Positions 21,651 through 33,949 of a stretch of 64,000 nucleotides of DNA are shown here, piece by piece (position 1 is the first letter of the stretch; each line of letters starts with the position of its first letter). Source of the DNA: Volucella zonaria (taxonomy: Eukaryota; Arthropoda; Insecta; Diptera; Syrphidae); the NCBI GenBank assembly GCA_963966105.1, contig OZ014531.1:73535159-73599158 (forward strand), in the 5' to 3' direction. A program made the translations under genes and the position numbers. The notes under the pieces were generated by a model. It had not been told where the DNA came from. It did no database searches and worked only from the letters and a program-made list of their open reading frames with translations.

Positions 21651-22430
21651 TAAAATCTATCAAAAGGTAGTTTGGTTCTCTTCACAGATGATGAAGCTAA
21701 ATCACGATTCCGACCATATTTCCTACGAAAATTGTGAACAGTAGCTGCCAAACCTTCATTATTTTTAAAATATTGCTCAACAATGAAAACGCGTTGTTTT
21801 TTTTTTCGTAGCGCTCCATTTCTAATAACCCTGAACTGGCAGCTGTCTTTTTTTTCGTTGGTAATACTACCGCACAAATGGCGCAAAATGCTAGTCTTTC
21901 GTAAATTTTGGGACACCCTTTATAAAATCAGTCCCGGAAGAAACTGTACACCTAATACGACGCAGAACCGACTAAACACCAAAATAATGTGCGTGAGGAT
22001 CAGGATTGTCTACGAGTATTCGGCGTCGTTCACAAGAACTTGGACCTCATTCCTCCATAATGTAGACAGTTTTGAAAAAAGATCTTTCTCTACACTCGCA
22101 TAAGATCCAACTTGTGCAGGAAATAAAGCTACAAGATCATGGCTTTCGACGTTAGTACGTGGATTGAGCATTTGAACAGCTTGAAGTCGATTCTTATATT
22201 CATTGAAAAATCATGCTTAGTGACAAGACTGCAAAATATTTCTGGAAAGACCCAAATCTAGAGGAGACTCAACGACGATATATCGCGAAATGAATCAGTG
22301 AATACTGTGATCGCTGCCCACTAAGATCATACGATGTGACTCCACTCGATTGGACCTTGTGGGGTATTGAAAAGTCATTGGTGTATGCCGCAAACATATT
22401 TAGGGCTGGCAAGTTGTATTCATTCTTCAT
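21650..22430. pseudogene. Scrambled DD41D transposase fragments
   Basis: At 21650-21830 the minus strand encodes QRVFIVEQYFKNNEGLAATV and FRRKYGRNRDLASSSVKR, the N-terminal helix-turn-helix of a DD41D transposase. At about 22320-22410 the plus strand reads DVTPLDWTLWGIEKSLVY, the third Asp and beginning of the C-terminal domain. The opposite orientations suggest an inversion or two insertions. A TACGAGTA site lies at 22011-22018. Confidence 0.5.
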
Positions 22431-22518
22431 AAGCAATAAAGGTCGTTGATTCAAATTCAGTTCTTGTCGTTCTTGCTAAAAAAAACCTTCTATAACTCCG
22501 GAAAAACACACTCTTTCT

Positions 22519-22850
22519 TTTTTTTATAATTTGGGAGCGCTCAAGGGATTTAAGCACCCCTAAAATGCTTTTACACAGCGCGGGCGAAAGAAAATCAGGG
22601 CGGAAAGAAAGAGAGGTACCGGCGAACGTTGGTTTTAAATGTTTGAAGGTTATAATGACTAGGAAATAAGGAGCTAGGCAGGGCATTCCATAAGCGAGTT
22701 GTACGGCTTAGGAATGAATCATGATATTTTAGAGTACGTCCGAAAGTGGGCTTGAGGATATGCTGATGAGCATTTATAGCGAGACGGGTGTTACGGTTAA
22801 GAGTTTGAAGGGGCGGAATGCTACTGGCAATTTCTACGGTCATGGAACAC
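22519..22850 (-). mobile_element. LINE family 'C' 3' end
   Basis: The minus strand encodes NTRLAINAHQHILKPTFGRT and SRTTRLWNALPSSLFPSHYN and ends in the GCGCTGTGTAAAAGCATTTT stretch and an A-rich tail at 22519-22530, matching the end of the 13-15 kb copy. It is 5'-truncated. Confidence 0.75.
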
Positions 22851-22859
22851 TGCTAATCT

Positions 22860-23265
22860 CTGAACGATTAGCTGTCAGTTTCAAGTATCCCTGTGCTGGC
22901 TTCCATGACAATCAAATTTGCAAAGGATATGAAGTAGCCAAGAAGATACTCAAGATTTGCGCCTTCGAGGGATAAAGCAGTAGTTGTAACTTTATAGCTA
23001 CATGTTTTACGTAACAATGTACTAGCATGGATTGGAAAACGATGAAAAGACTCCTATCAATATTAGATGTCACACATGGCATTGCTTCATAGTATTGGTG
23101 GGTCATTTAACGACTTCTGTAAAATCTCTAGAGACACGAAATGAAAAGAAACTGTCCCTCATCTATTTATTATATGAAACCCCTATCTATGTAACTTTTT
23201 CTTAAGAAGTCTGATTGATCTCTTGGTAACAGACGTAAATGGCTTTCCAATAAGACGTATTTTTC
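22860..23265. other. Unassigned spacer
   Basis: No coding or repeat match seen, unless the neighbouring DD41D element extends into it. Confidence 0.3.
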
Positions 23266-23269
23266 TAAG

Positions 23270-24305
23270 AATTAAAGTTTTCATCGCTAGAAGAGGGGTT
23301 GCCATTGATAATGTAAAAACAATATCGACCAAATGATTACCATAAGCATCTGGGACCCTTTGGCTAAATTGTTCAACAGATTTTGCAATAATTTCGGCTC
23401 TATTTACTAGGGAGCGTTAGCGTAAATCTTCTCTATCAAAAGATTAAAAAAAAAAGAAGTCAGACAGTGTTAAATCGCATGGGCCCGATGGCTTATTTTG
23501 ATCACCATTTCAAGAAATGAATCGTCTAGAGGTTTTCCCAGCAAAAGAGCAATGGTTTCACCACTTGTGTGCCACGTAACGGGACCGAAATAAACATAGC
23601 CTGCATTCATACCTTCAAGTGACGGTCATAAAACATCATTTATCTTGGTTCGATAGAACTGATTATGATAACAGCCATACCGGCATCATTTTCGAAAAAA
23701 TAAGGTCCAATGATACCTCCTGCCCAAAAACCCCATCAAACAATAACACGTCGCAACAAAGATGTCAATTTCTTCTAATTAACAAAGTCTTGAAAATGGA
23801 ATTGTGCCTAATCGCTCATCATAATTTGCATCAATTTCATGCATTTCCAACACCGCATTGGCAAAGTCTCGACGCTGCTGATGGCCGTCAGACTTAAGTT
23901 TTTGCTACAATTGAACTTTTAGAAACTCTGCAAAATTTGGTGGAGTGTTGTTTATAATATGACCAATTGCGTGGGACGACGTGGAATCGACACGTTTTGG
24001 TTGACGAGCATCGTTTTCTGTTCTTCACATCACCAAATTATCCAAAATAGCTCAAATTTCTGAACCAATTTAACAATTCCTGGACGAGAAGATGCTTCGC
24101 GTCGGCCGAGAAAACTTTTAGCGAAATTTACACTATTCTTGTAGTAAATTTTTACAATTTAATACATCGTGAAAGTGTGCATCGTTCCTTATTTATTAAA
24201 GGCGTAGTTTTCACTTTTAATCTGTCAAAAAATGTCAGTGCAAATGACAGGTGACCAAAAAGCGGCCTTATTACCTTTTTTGGCCGGTATCAAACTGGTT
24301 AAGTT
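23270..24305 (-). mobile_element. DD41D mariner-like element, heavily decayed
   Basis: The minus strand yields VWGFWAGGIIGPYFFENDAG-like and GMAVII pieces near 23690-23740, HTSGETIALLLGK near 23550, and ISxNGDQNKPSGPCDLTLSD then FFF near 23470, which carries the third Asp. A weak C-terminal match (YGNHLVDIVF) is near 23300. The motif order is correct but every block is in a different frame. Ends are approximate. Confidence 0.6.
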
Positions 24306-24542
24306 ATATAGATATTCTTATATCATCTAAGAATGCAATGCCCTGTATCCTAGTGGCTTTTGTCATCTCCTCCGCCTTCTTGATAAGCTGAAGATGCTTA
24401 CTTTTTAACTTTGACTTTTGGATCACAAATCATTCGGAATTTGAATTTGACTTTGATACGTTTTGGAAAAAAACAGACAATCTCAGTGTTAGTGGACTTT
24501 CGGAAGGAAGCTTGTGCGAGTCGACCGCCTTTCATGTGACTA

Positions 24543-25754
24543 TACGAGGGGTGACTGAAAAGTTTCCGACCGAATTATACATTTGTTTTTATTTTTCTAC
24601 ATAGTCTCCTTGTAACTCTACACACTTCTCCCAGCGATGCTCCCATCTCTCTAACCCGTCCAAATAGTACTTGGCGTTTTTCTCTGCAAAATAATTGTTT
24701 ACGAAGGTGATTGACTCCTCATTTGACGAAAATCTCTGTACTTCGAGCGCAGTTTTTAGATGAGGGAGCAAAAAGAAGCCGCTTGGGGCTAAATCTGGTG
24801 AATAAGGCGGATGGTCAAGCAGTTCAAACCGTAATTCATGGATTTTCGCCATGGCAACCGCTGAGGTGTGAGACGGCGCGTTGTCTTGGTGAAACAGGAT
24901 TTTCTTTTTCTGCAAATGTGGCCGTTTTTCTGCAATTTCTGCCTGCACCTTGGCAAGTAATGATGCGTAGGATGCTCCTGTAATAGTTTTTAATTTTTGA
25001 AGATAATCGACTATCCCAAAAAACAGTCGCCATCACTTTCGCAGCCGAAAAAAACAGTTTTTGCTTTTTTTGGAGCCGGCTCGCCATTTGCAGTCCACTG
25101 TTTTGACTGAATTTTTGTTTCGGGCGTATAATGGTGTATCCAAGCTTCAAGACTCGGATTTATTGCGCCTAAACTGCGCCAACAGAGCGTTGGAAATGTT
25201 CATTCGAACACGTTTTTGGTCTAACGTAAGCAAACGCGGCATCAAACGCACGGACAGCTTTCTCATGCCTAAATCTTGATTTCATGTTCTTTGGACATTT
25301 TCATAACCTCTACTATCTCTCTCACTTTAATTCGGCGGTCGTCTAACACCATTTGGTGAACTTTAGCAATATTATCGTCAGTGGTTGCAGTTTTTGGACG
25401 TCCAGAACGTTCATCATCTCCCAAGCTCCTACGCCCACGTTTAAATTCAGTTGCCCAAAATTTCACTATGGTAAATGGTGGTGCCGAGTCCCCATACACA
25501 GAGACTTATTTTTGATTTGTGTAGGTGTATTGCCTTTCAAAAACAAGAATTTAATAACAGCTCGATAATCAATTTTTTTGCATTTTCACAAAAAACACTC
25601 ACATCGACTCACTCAAACGGCTGTCAACTAAAAACTGCGCGTCCAAAATGACTGAAGCTTCGGTAAGCAACTGTCAAAAGATGCACAACTAGCATTCACT
25701 AGCTTTTATTGACGAGTGCCGCTGTCTTTACGTTCTTTTCAGACAGCCCTCGTA
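24543..25754 (-). mobile_element. DD34D mariner with both terminal repeats; catalytic Asp lost
   Basis: The termini are TACGAGGGGTGACTGAAAAG at 24543 and the complement of TACGAGGGCTGTCTGAAAAG at 25754; the leading TA is the target dinucleotide. Minus-strand blocks: PPFTIVKFWATEFKRGRRSL and GDDERSGRPKTATTDDNIAK, then an Asp-poor region with AAKVMATVFWDS, KKILFHQDNAPSHTSAVAMA (second Asp), and DHPPYSPDLAPSGFFLLPHL. The third Asp (normally SDFF) has become Gly, so even a repaired frame would be inactive. The first-Asp region is frame-broken. The element lies head to tail with the LINE that follows. Confidence 0.9.
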
Positions 25755-26112
25755 ACTTGGAAGATCAATAAAGGTCTTTTCTACCGTGTACAGCTTATAT
25801 TCGACAAGGGATCTACATTCATTTGGCAGATGAGCGATTTAAAATCAATGTGGAACCTCATTTGTAAAAAAAGGAACGTACTCTAAACAACCGATTTCCT
25901 CTTGGTAATTTTATAGATATGCCCACTTCCGCTTTTAAAATAGATACTTCGACGCGTATTGATGAAGCTACAAGGAGATCGAACTCTCGTCGAACTTTGC
26001 TTTATTTTGCAGCCTTTGTGTGGTTAACTACGTTAATTTGAAAAGCGAAATGATGCTTTCGTTACTTGCTATCCTAAGCCATTGGAATTGATGCAAATTT
26101 TCGTTCGCTACC

Positions 26113-27183
26113 ATGAGAGTTTCGACATCTCTTCCGATGAAGTTCATAATGATCTTTCTACGCTGTCTTCGCATGTCAGCTCTAAACGTCTCTCCCACTT
26201 GCAAAGAACTCGTTCAAATTTTAAAAACTATTACAGTTCCTAACAAACTAAATCCTGTATTCTCCAGTCCACAATGCCTGTCCATTTACTACCAAAATGT
26301 AAGAGGTTTGCGCTCTAAGATCTCCGTCGTATATCTCAATTCTCAAAAGTTACCGTATGACCTAATTGCTCTTACTGAAACAAATCTAATTCCGGACATT
26401 AATAACCTTGAGCTGTTTCCTCCAAATTTCAACGTTTTTCGAAAAGATGGATTTGAAAGAGCTGATAATCCCTATGGCCGAGGTATTTTACTAGCAATCC
26501 GGAACTTTTTCCACTCAACTCCTGTTGATATTCCCCACACTGACAACTTTGAGTTAGTATGTGTCAACATTACGCTCCCCAAAGGCTGTCTTTACGTAAT
26601 TTGTTGTTACATTCACCCATCCCAACCAATTGAGTCTTATCGACCTGTAGTTCACGCAGTGGATTTTTTGACTGATAATGCACAACCTGAAGGCTGTATT
26701 ATTCTAGTAGGGGATTTCAACCTCCCCCAACTTAAATGGGGGCCTTCCGACGATTCGTCTCATTTCGTCTCTCTTAATTCGTCCTCAGAAATAGAAATAT
26801 TGATGGTGGACTGCCTAACCAACTCAAGTCTATATCAGATTAGTGGAATACCTAACACAATGAACAGACAACTCGACCTTGTCTTCACATCCGATTCAGA
26901 TAACTGTGTCGTTTATAGGAGTGATCATCTTCTTTCTACCCTAGACCGCCTTCATTCCCCCTTGTCAATTATATACTCATATGAAAATGGCAACACAAGT
27001 GTCGATTCGGAAAATGCATTTTCATTTAACGTCCGAAGAACCGACTTTAACAAACTTAAAAAACTCATCAGCAACATTAACTTTGACTTTATTCCTGAGA
27101 CAACTAACATTGATCTTGCCCTATCAACGTTCTTGTTAATTTTCGCCTGCTTTGCCCATACGGTTCCATATACCTTCCGATAG
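26113..27183 (+). pseudogene. LINE 'A' copy 2: endonuclease region
   Basis: A 356-codon open stretch contains a full set of AP-endonuclease motifs: YYQNVRGLRSKIS, ALTETNLIPDINN, GRGILLAIRNF, CIILVGDFNLPQLKW (the GDFN box lost in the other copy), MNRQLDLVFTSDSD and LLSTLDRLHSPLSI. Upstream, in a shifted frame, QIFVRYHESFDISSDEV and SKRLSHLQRTR match the N-terminal block of copy 1. A stop at 27181 and a frameshift cut the ORF before the RT. Of the two copies this one has the better preserved nuclease. Confidence 0.8.
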
Positions 27184-27199
27184 GACTGCATGTCAGCTC

Positions 27200-29030
27200 C
27201 TCCCTGGTACAACAAGGAGTTGCGCTCTCTCCGTAATTACAGAAACAAGTTGTGGCATAAATTCTTAAGGACTCGACCCGATTCCGATTACAGTAATTAT
27301 CGAGTCTCTTTACCTTGAGTACCTCTACCGCATGCAATTTAACTTAGTCTCAGACCCTAAACGCTTCTACCAGTTTGTTAATACTAAAAGAAAGTCAGAC
27401 AGCTACCCATCTACTCTCAAATTTCTTAGTGAATCTTCTGCCGACCCGAAAACCGTTGCAAATTTCTTTGCCTGTCATTTTAATAAATCCTTTTCTAAGA
27501 AAACAGCTGAACCTGATCCTAGTTACTTTAGCTAACATACGAGTATATGAGAAACTATCCTGAAACATCATCCGTTTCGCTAAATATAACAACATCTTTG
27601 GTATCCGATAACATTACCAAACTTAAAGATGATTTTTCGTTCGGCCCTGATGCTCTTCCAGCTATTGTAATAAAAGAGTGTGTTAACCATCTCGGTCCTA
27701 ATCTTGCTGCCCTATTTAACTTGTCTGTCTCAACAGGTACTTTCCCTTTCCTATGGAAGGAATCTTACATCATCCCTATTCATAAAAAATGAAGTAAGGC
27801 CGAAGTCGATAATTATAGGCCCATAGCAAAACTCTCTTGCATAGCCAAACTTTTTGAAAGCATAGTCTATCAACAACTGCTTCCGTACTGTAGGCCAACT
27901 ATCTGTATAAATCAGCACGGTTTCATGAAAGGTAAATCAACGACCACTAACGTAACAGAGTTCGTCTCTAGGACGCTTCATGCTTTAGAAGACGGTGATG
28001 AAGTCGATTCAATTTCCACTGATTTCAGCCAGGCATTCGATAAAATTTCTCACCAACTTATCATTTTTAAACTAAAAAAAAATTGGCTTTTCCCCTCATT
28101 TTGTGGACCAAATCCTATATAGAAGACCGAGAATACGGGGTCATCTTCAGATCTTCAATATCCGACCCCATTAAAGCAACATCTGGTGTCCCTCAGGGTA
28201 GTCACCTTGGGCCAATCATCTTTATCCTAACGATTAACGACATAAATCTCATTTTTTAACGAATTGTAAACGAATTGACATGAGAATTTCCAAAGTCATT
28301 TCATTGCCTTTTGACTCCCATTGCCTGCAAGATGACTTAAATAAGTTTTCGGTATGGTGCAAGCAAAACTTTTTGGAGCTTAATGTCAGCAAATGCCAAG
28401 CGATAACCTATTCCCAAGTACGGGATCTAGGAATAATTTGTAACAGAGAATTGAATTTTGACTCACATATTGACAGCATTATAAATAAAGCTAACTCTGC
28501 ACTTGGTTTTATCAAACGCTGGTCTAAAGAATTTTCCAACCCTTACGTTACAAAGTCCCTGTACATTACTTTTGTAAGGCCTCTCCTCGAATATTGCAGC
28601 CAAGTTTGGTCACCCTATAAACTAACCCACATTCAAAGAATAGAAGCAGTCCAACGCAGGTTTATCCGTTTCGCACTTCGTGGTCTACCCTGGGCCGACC
28701 CATATGGATTACCCCTCCTATGAAAATAGGCTAAAACTAATTAGAATGCATACCCTAAAAAAACGTCGTAAAGTCGTTGATGTAAAAAACCAGTTACTGA
28801 CTGGAAATATCGAGTGCTCGAGAATAAGGCAAAATATTGCATTCACTCCCAGTCCCCGTAATCTAAGATCTGTCCCACTCTTCCTGATCCGAACTCACCG
28901 CACCAACTACGGTCATTTTGAACCCATATCTAGAATGTTGCGTATAACGAACAACTACGCCGAAGTCTTTGATCTAAATAGCAGCAAACACGAAATAAAA
29001 AAAGCACTGCTCAATATGCCACTCCCTTAA
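27200..29030 (+). pseudogene. LINE 'A' copy 2: reverse transcriptase and C-terminus
   Basis: RT motifs: DFSFGPDALPAIVIKECVN, GTFPFLWKESYIIPIHKK then a stop, NYRPIAKLSCIAKL, QHGFMKGKSTTTNVTEF and STDFSQAFDKISHQLI. The PQGS box appears in a shifted frame near 28190. The YADD box should fall near 28275, but the sequence there reads KRIDMRISKVI, so the paired aspartates are gone. The C-terminal part (GIICNRELNFDSHIDSIINK, ALGFIKRWSKEFSNPYVTKS) is well preserved to about 28720 and continues to 29030 after a frameshift. A TACGAGTA-bearing insertion interrupts it at 27538. Confidence 0.8.
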
Positions 29031-29121
29031 CATCTCCCTCGTCCAGTATTTTTCCTCGCCTCTTTGTTAGTTTTAAGTCTAGTTTTAAGTGTTTGCTTGT
29101 TAATAAGCTTAATAAAGTTGT

Positions 29122-29136
29122 CCGGGGTAGACCCGG
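29122..29136 (+). other. 3' terminal hairpin of LINE 'A' copy 2
   Basis: CCGGG-GTAGA-CCCGG, just after AATAAA and before (AAT)n. Same position as the GGAGGC/GCCTCC hairpin of copy 1 but unrelated in sequence. Confidence 0.55.
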
Positions 29137-29159
29137 GCCAATAATAATAATAATAAGCC

Positions 29160-31900
29160 CGTTGGGGCATACAGCAATCGGCAGTATAAGGCACAGCAAA
29201 CTCGTCCCTAGTCTTTCGCGGAATTTTTGAAAAGATTGTCTTGTTGCTCTCATGAGCTATACAGCAATGCTACACGATATCTGGCTTATCGATGTTTCCC
29301 TCGTTCACTGGCAAATCGCAATCATCTGTAAGATGTTGTATCTACAATAGCCTATACATGTCCAAAATGTCGAGATTTTAATTTGTCTAAATACCTAGCA
29401 CCACAAGTGCTGTTTTTTTTTCCTAGCGTCTCTATACTACTGCCACCGACTGTATCAAGCGATTAAGCGTTTACTTTCAATTGCTCGTAACGCACATGCT
29501 AATCGCAATTTGTTTTGGACATGTGTTTGTTTTATTTTGTTGTTTTGTATAAAAAAATTGGTTTATCACGAAGGCAAAAAAAAAAACAATTTACTTGTTC
29601 TGCCGCGTCGTCACCATCCGCTTAACGTTATCGACAGTGTCCAGATTGAGTGGTTAAAAGTGTGTCGCTTGAGGGTCACAATATAAACAAACAATAAATT
29701 TGATTTTTTTCTTTTTTCTTGATGATTAAACTGAAAAGTTCGTTAATGCAATCAGAGATGCAGATTTAAACTAAATGCGGGTAAAAGGGGGGCGAGAGTA
29801 TCTGTTAATGTTGTGTTGAAGTATCTTTCTAGGGTCAGACATATTCTGAACAGACAGAGTTCACTGAACGACGCAATGGCGTGTAAAACTGATAGAAATT
29901 GTTTGTTATTGTCATTACGTCGTTCTCTAAATGATGTGCACATACACATGAATATATTTTGTTACTCATGCCTAGGGAGACATTTTAATTGAAGCAATCA
30001 GTGAGGCTTGTAAGGATTTCTTGTAGAGATAAGTTACGATTTGATGGAATGTGCTTCAAGAAGAAGGGAAAGATAAGTTCTAACTGAAGTACGCTTTTCC
30101 GTTGGTTTTAAATGTATGTGGGTTGTAATTGAAGGCAAATGCGATCCACATCGAATATTTATCGGACTACAGAGGAGGTCTTACTTCCTAGTGAAACTTT
30201 GATTGTCCTCTGAGAATGTATCAAAAGCAGGCGAATAAGAGATTGGAAAAGGGGAAAACGTCCACCCTGTGCTACTACTACTAAGTATACTCATCGATTG
30301 GTTTTCCCCGTATATATCTCGGTGGACATATTAAGGAAAAAACCATTCGGAAATCCGGTGCAAAATCTGTTTTTGAACTGATGACGTCGTAGTTTCGAAA
30401 TTCTAAAAAGACACCAAAGCCTTCCGCCAACGAATCGCGGTCGACGCAGTTGGCCCTGATTTCAGGTGTACCTGATAAACAGTTTGGTAGTACCAGCACC
30501 TACACCTATTGCTGTTGATATCAGATACAAAAAAAAAAACACGACAAAAATGGAACGAACCTAATACAGAGGCAATTTATTATGTTAAGTCGAATTGGCA
30601 CCTCCCTATAATATGTTATACATGAGTATATATCGAAGCCAAACATATTTACGAGTGATATCGGACATTGTTTACTCGATAGATTCCCTAGGCTTATCGG
30701 TTTCTTGAAAGACTGATAAGTCGCTTTGGGAGAATTTAGAAAATTGATTAGAAAACCAAAGAACCTTCTGTCCCATTAACAACAACGTTGGATACAAAAA
30801 AAACGACGGAAAAAAACATCCAACTCGTTTCCGGCTGTTTATCAACGGTCAAGTGGTTAACACATTTTCTCCGCGGAACTTGATATATTTATTTGTTGTT
30901 TAAATGTATTTTAAGAAGCAATAATGCGCACGTCAAGTAAATGGATGCAAGATAAATTCAACTTGAAGTGGCCGACGTATAACACTTTTGAAGAGGACCT
31001 AATGCAGATACGAATTACCATTCGATTTAATTCTTGAAAAAGTTAAATCGCTAAAAATGAGAAGAAATCAAATAATCGATTTCCTATTAAAAATGTGAAT
31101 CACGTAGGCAATACTCGTATGCCTTTTCGACGATTAGTTGGCGTCTCCACCAACATCGTAAAATCGTGATAAACATTTTCAATTACCTAGAACAACATCA
31201 ATAAGGGGTAGAATAACAAACTGATTTGATAAATTTTTTCCTTATTTTGTTAATTAAAGAACGATTGATGCGAGAATAATCAGATTTGAATGAACAGTCG
31301 GTGGTGTCGGTCTATTGTCCCAGTGCTGCAAATAAAAAAAAAATCCAAATCCAAAAGCTATTCAATATCCCAACGGTTGAAGGCCTGACAACTAGTAAAC
31401 AAAATTAATTTGCTGTTGAACCCGGCAGTATCAAATTTTATTGAAGATTTAGCCATTAGTTGTTTTGTTTTGTGATTTTATGACCAGCAAAGGCGAGGAG
31501 ACTTATGGTGTGCAATTCCAAGCTTCCAAAGTTTTTATGAGATTGAATGTGAGGACACGTTTTAAGGGCTACAATCATTTCGACTCAACTAAGTGGAATA
31601 CCTCCACTGACCACGAGGATATTATAAATAGTCATTCTCCGATTTCTCATTTATGGAATATTTACTCTGCGTAGAATTGGATTGACTACATTGCAATTAT
31701 CCTGGGCAACCTCTACTAGCAATAACACTTTAGACGTACTACTTTGTCTAAACTCCGCAGGATGTTTATGTCGTAGGGCTAACTACTCAAAACAACATCC
31801 GAGCGAATATTTTCACCGTGTAGAAAATAACCAAGTTTAGCTCTGGACCATACATAGAATTTGTTGCAACTTGTTCTCCTGAATAAAACAAGACCCTTTG
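29160..31900. other. Unassigned 2.7 kb region
   Basis: A+T-rich DNA with no family match and no frame over about 75 codons. It holds one TACTCGTA site at 31112-31119. It may be unique intergenic or intronic host DNA. Confidence 0.4.
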
Positions 31901-31904
31901 GCAT

Positions 31905-32345
31905 ACTTTTCTTCATTTGTATACATAGGTACTCCCTGAAGCACTCATTTCTTGTTTTAGAAAACCACCACTGCTATTACTCTCATCGATGATGTGTACC
32001 CGCCCAGTTTGTAAACCACGTAGTTTAACGTAGCCCCACAAGAGAAAGCCTAATAGCACCAAATCACACGATCTCGGTAGCCAGTTGACAGCGGAACGCG
32101 AGATTACTATGCCGTCGAAATTTTCCCATTGTTGGAACCACATGTCACTGAAATCAATATCTTCCAATTTCGGCCACATGAAATTTGTTATTATCGACCT
32201 GTAACTCTTGCCGGTGACAGCTTCATTTTGGAAGATGTACAAGTCTGACTTCGCCGGATCAAAATCCACACCAAAGAGTGACTTCTTCTGGATGCATTTG
32301 CAGTTGATGGGTCGCATGTGGATTGATATCTCTCCAAATAGATGC
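31905..32345 (-). pseudogene. DD41D transposase, C-terminal half of a split element
   Basis: The minus strand reads INPHATHQLQMHPEEVTLWC-like sequence, then SYRSIITNFMWPKLEDIDFS, DMWFQQWENFDGIVISRSAV and NWLPRSCDLVLLGFLLWGYV. The second Asp (QQDGA) is lost to QQWEN and the third (TPLD) to LLG. The N-terminal half lies beyond the LINE at 32366-33943, in the same orientation, at 33950-34510. Confidence 0.7.
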
Positions 32346-32365
32346 CGCTACTGATGTGAATGAGA

Positions 32366-33943
32366 GCCTTTATCCCTCATCGGATTACGACTATCAAACC
32401 AAAAGAGGCTGTCAGGGTTAGAGAAGTGTTTTTTTCGGTCGTACAAGACCGAAACTACAGAGAAAAACTGAAAAAAGTTCAAATGAGCCAAAAATGACTC
32501 ATAAAAAAACGTTTGAAATTTCAATACGACCAAAAACTGTGGCCAGATATACTACATTGTCCCAAAGGTAGTAACAAATTTTGGTTGTTCGTCAAAAATA
32601 TTAAAAATTCTACCGCATCTTCCATCCCAACGCTCATTTGTAATGACATTCTAGATGTCATCTTTTTGGACAAGGTCAATATGCTCGCTGCAGACTTTGC
32701 GGGCCAGCTCAGCACTTCCAGATTGTACTTTGTCTCCGCCTACACCGAATCTTCAACGGAACGAATCCACTTTCGCACTCGTGTAGTAGCAAGAGTACTT
32801 AAATATCTTAGCATTCACAAATCCACTGATCCAAATGGTATATGTCCACTTCTTCTGAAGACGTGTCCTTCCACGCTGGCAAAACCACTGTGTAAGCTTT
32901 TTTATCAACCCTACTCTTCAGCCCGTCCCTAAAAAAGACGGATCTTCTTCTCTATCCTCCTACAGTCCCATTGCACTTAAGTCCCTTCTTTCCAAAATCA
33001 TGGAAATTCTGATAAGCCCGTCAGCTCATGAAATATTTCGAAACACGAAAACTTCTCTGTGACCGACAGTACGGTTTTCGATAGCATATCTCACCGAAAA
33101 GTGGAACCAAACTGTACACCAATCTGGCGGAAGCGAGATAGTTGCCTTGATATTTCTAAGGCATTTGACAGAAATTGGCATCAAGCTCTTTTGTCGAAAA
33201 TGCGTGGATTTTGGATCGACAACTCTCTTCTTTAATGGATTAGAAATCACCTTTCGAAAGGTTTAATTCAAGTTGTCTTGCATTGTTTCGAGGCTGATAT
33301 CCACAAAATAAAATCTGGTGTGCCCCAGGGCTTCGTTCTGTCTCCGACACTCTTTTTAATTTTCATCAATGATCTCTTGTCTGCTACTTCTAATACAATA
33401 TATTCCTTTGCTGACGACAGTACTCTTTACTTTTCATATAGGCTCCGGACTCACGTCCCTGCTCTTCGGCTGTAGAACGGGAGCGGCAGCGTATGTTAAG
33501 ATCATTAAATTCTGATATTAGCAGCATAAAAATTCAAGTACCCAGTATCGTTGAAACCGAAAAACTTTCCATTCTCAGTATGTTTGACGCACGTGGCAAC
33601 CTACGTGGGAATGACCACATATTCAATGTTGCCAAAAATGCTGCGAAATGTCTAGGTTTCCTCAAGCGATATAAGAAATATTTCACCCTCTCTGATCTGG
33701 CATCTGGTCAGGTGCTCCTAAAACATCTATGCACCTGCTAGATACAATAAAATTCAAAACCGTGTGTTAAAACTCATAGGTAACGCCAATGCTGCACAGT
33801 CAATTGTCACGCTTGAACACTGACGCAACGTCTCTTGCCTCACCTAATTCTATCGGTATTTTCACCACCAGTACTCCATTGAAATTACCAGTAGCATTCC
33901 GCCCCTTCAAACTTTCAAGCGTAACATCCGTCTCGCTATGAAT
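32366..33943 (+). mobile_element. LINE family 'C' copy between two DD41D halves
   Basis: It starts at CTTTATCCCTCATCGGAT, the same internal point as the copy at 13068, and follows that copy: KFQYDQKLWPDILHCPKGSN, STASSIPTLICNDI, VVARVLKYLSIHKSTDPNGI, SGVPQGFVLSPTLFLIFIND, TIYSFADDSTLYFSYR (an intact F/YADD box) and KNAAKCLGFLKRYKKYF. It stops at 33943, about 380 bases short of the family 3' end and without a tail, so either the 3' end was deleted or the junction is a rearrangement. Frames are broken throughout. Confidence 0.8.
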
Positions 33944-33949
33944 TTAAGA

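Larger units (their letters stand above)
26040..29156 (+). mobile_element. LINE family 'A', second copy, dead
   Basis: It is related along its length to the 9-12.3 kb copy: upstream block, endonuclease, RT, C-terminal region, 3' hairpin and short-unit tail. The tail here is (AAT)n at 29140-29156. The 5' limit is approximate; similarity of the upstream block starts near 26060. No flanking duplication is readable. Confidence 0.8.

Noticed and set aside
24543..24562. The DD34D mariner here (CGAG ends) as the source of the TACGAGTA scars
   Set aside because: Mariners usually leave three terminal bases on excision, whereas the observed addition has four (CGAG). A Minos-like Tc1 element fits better, but this remains possible.
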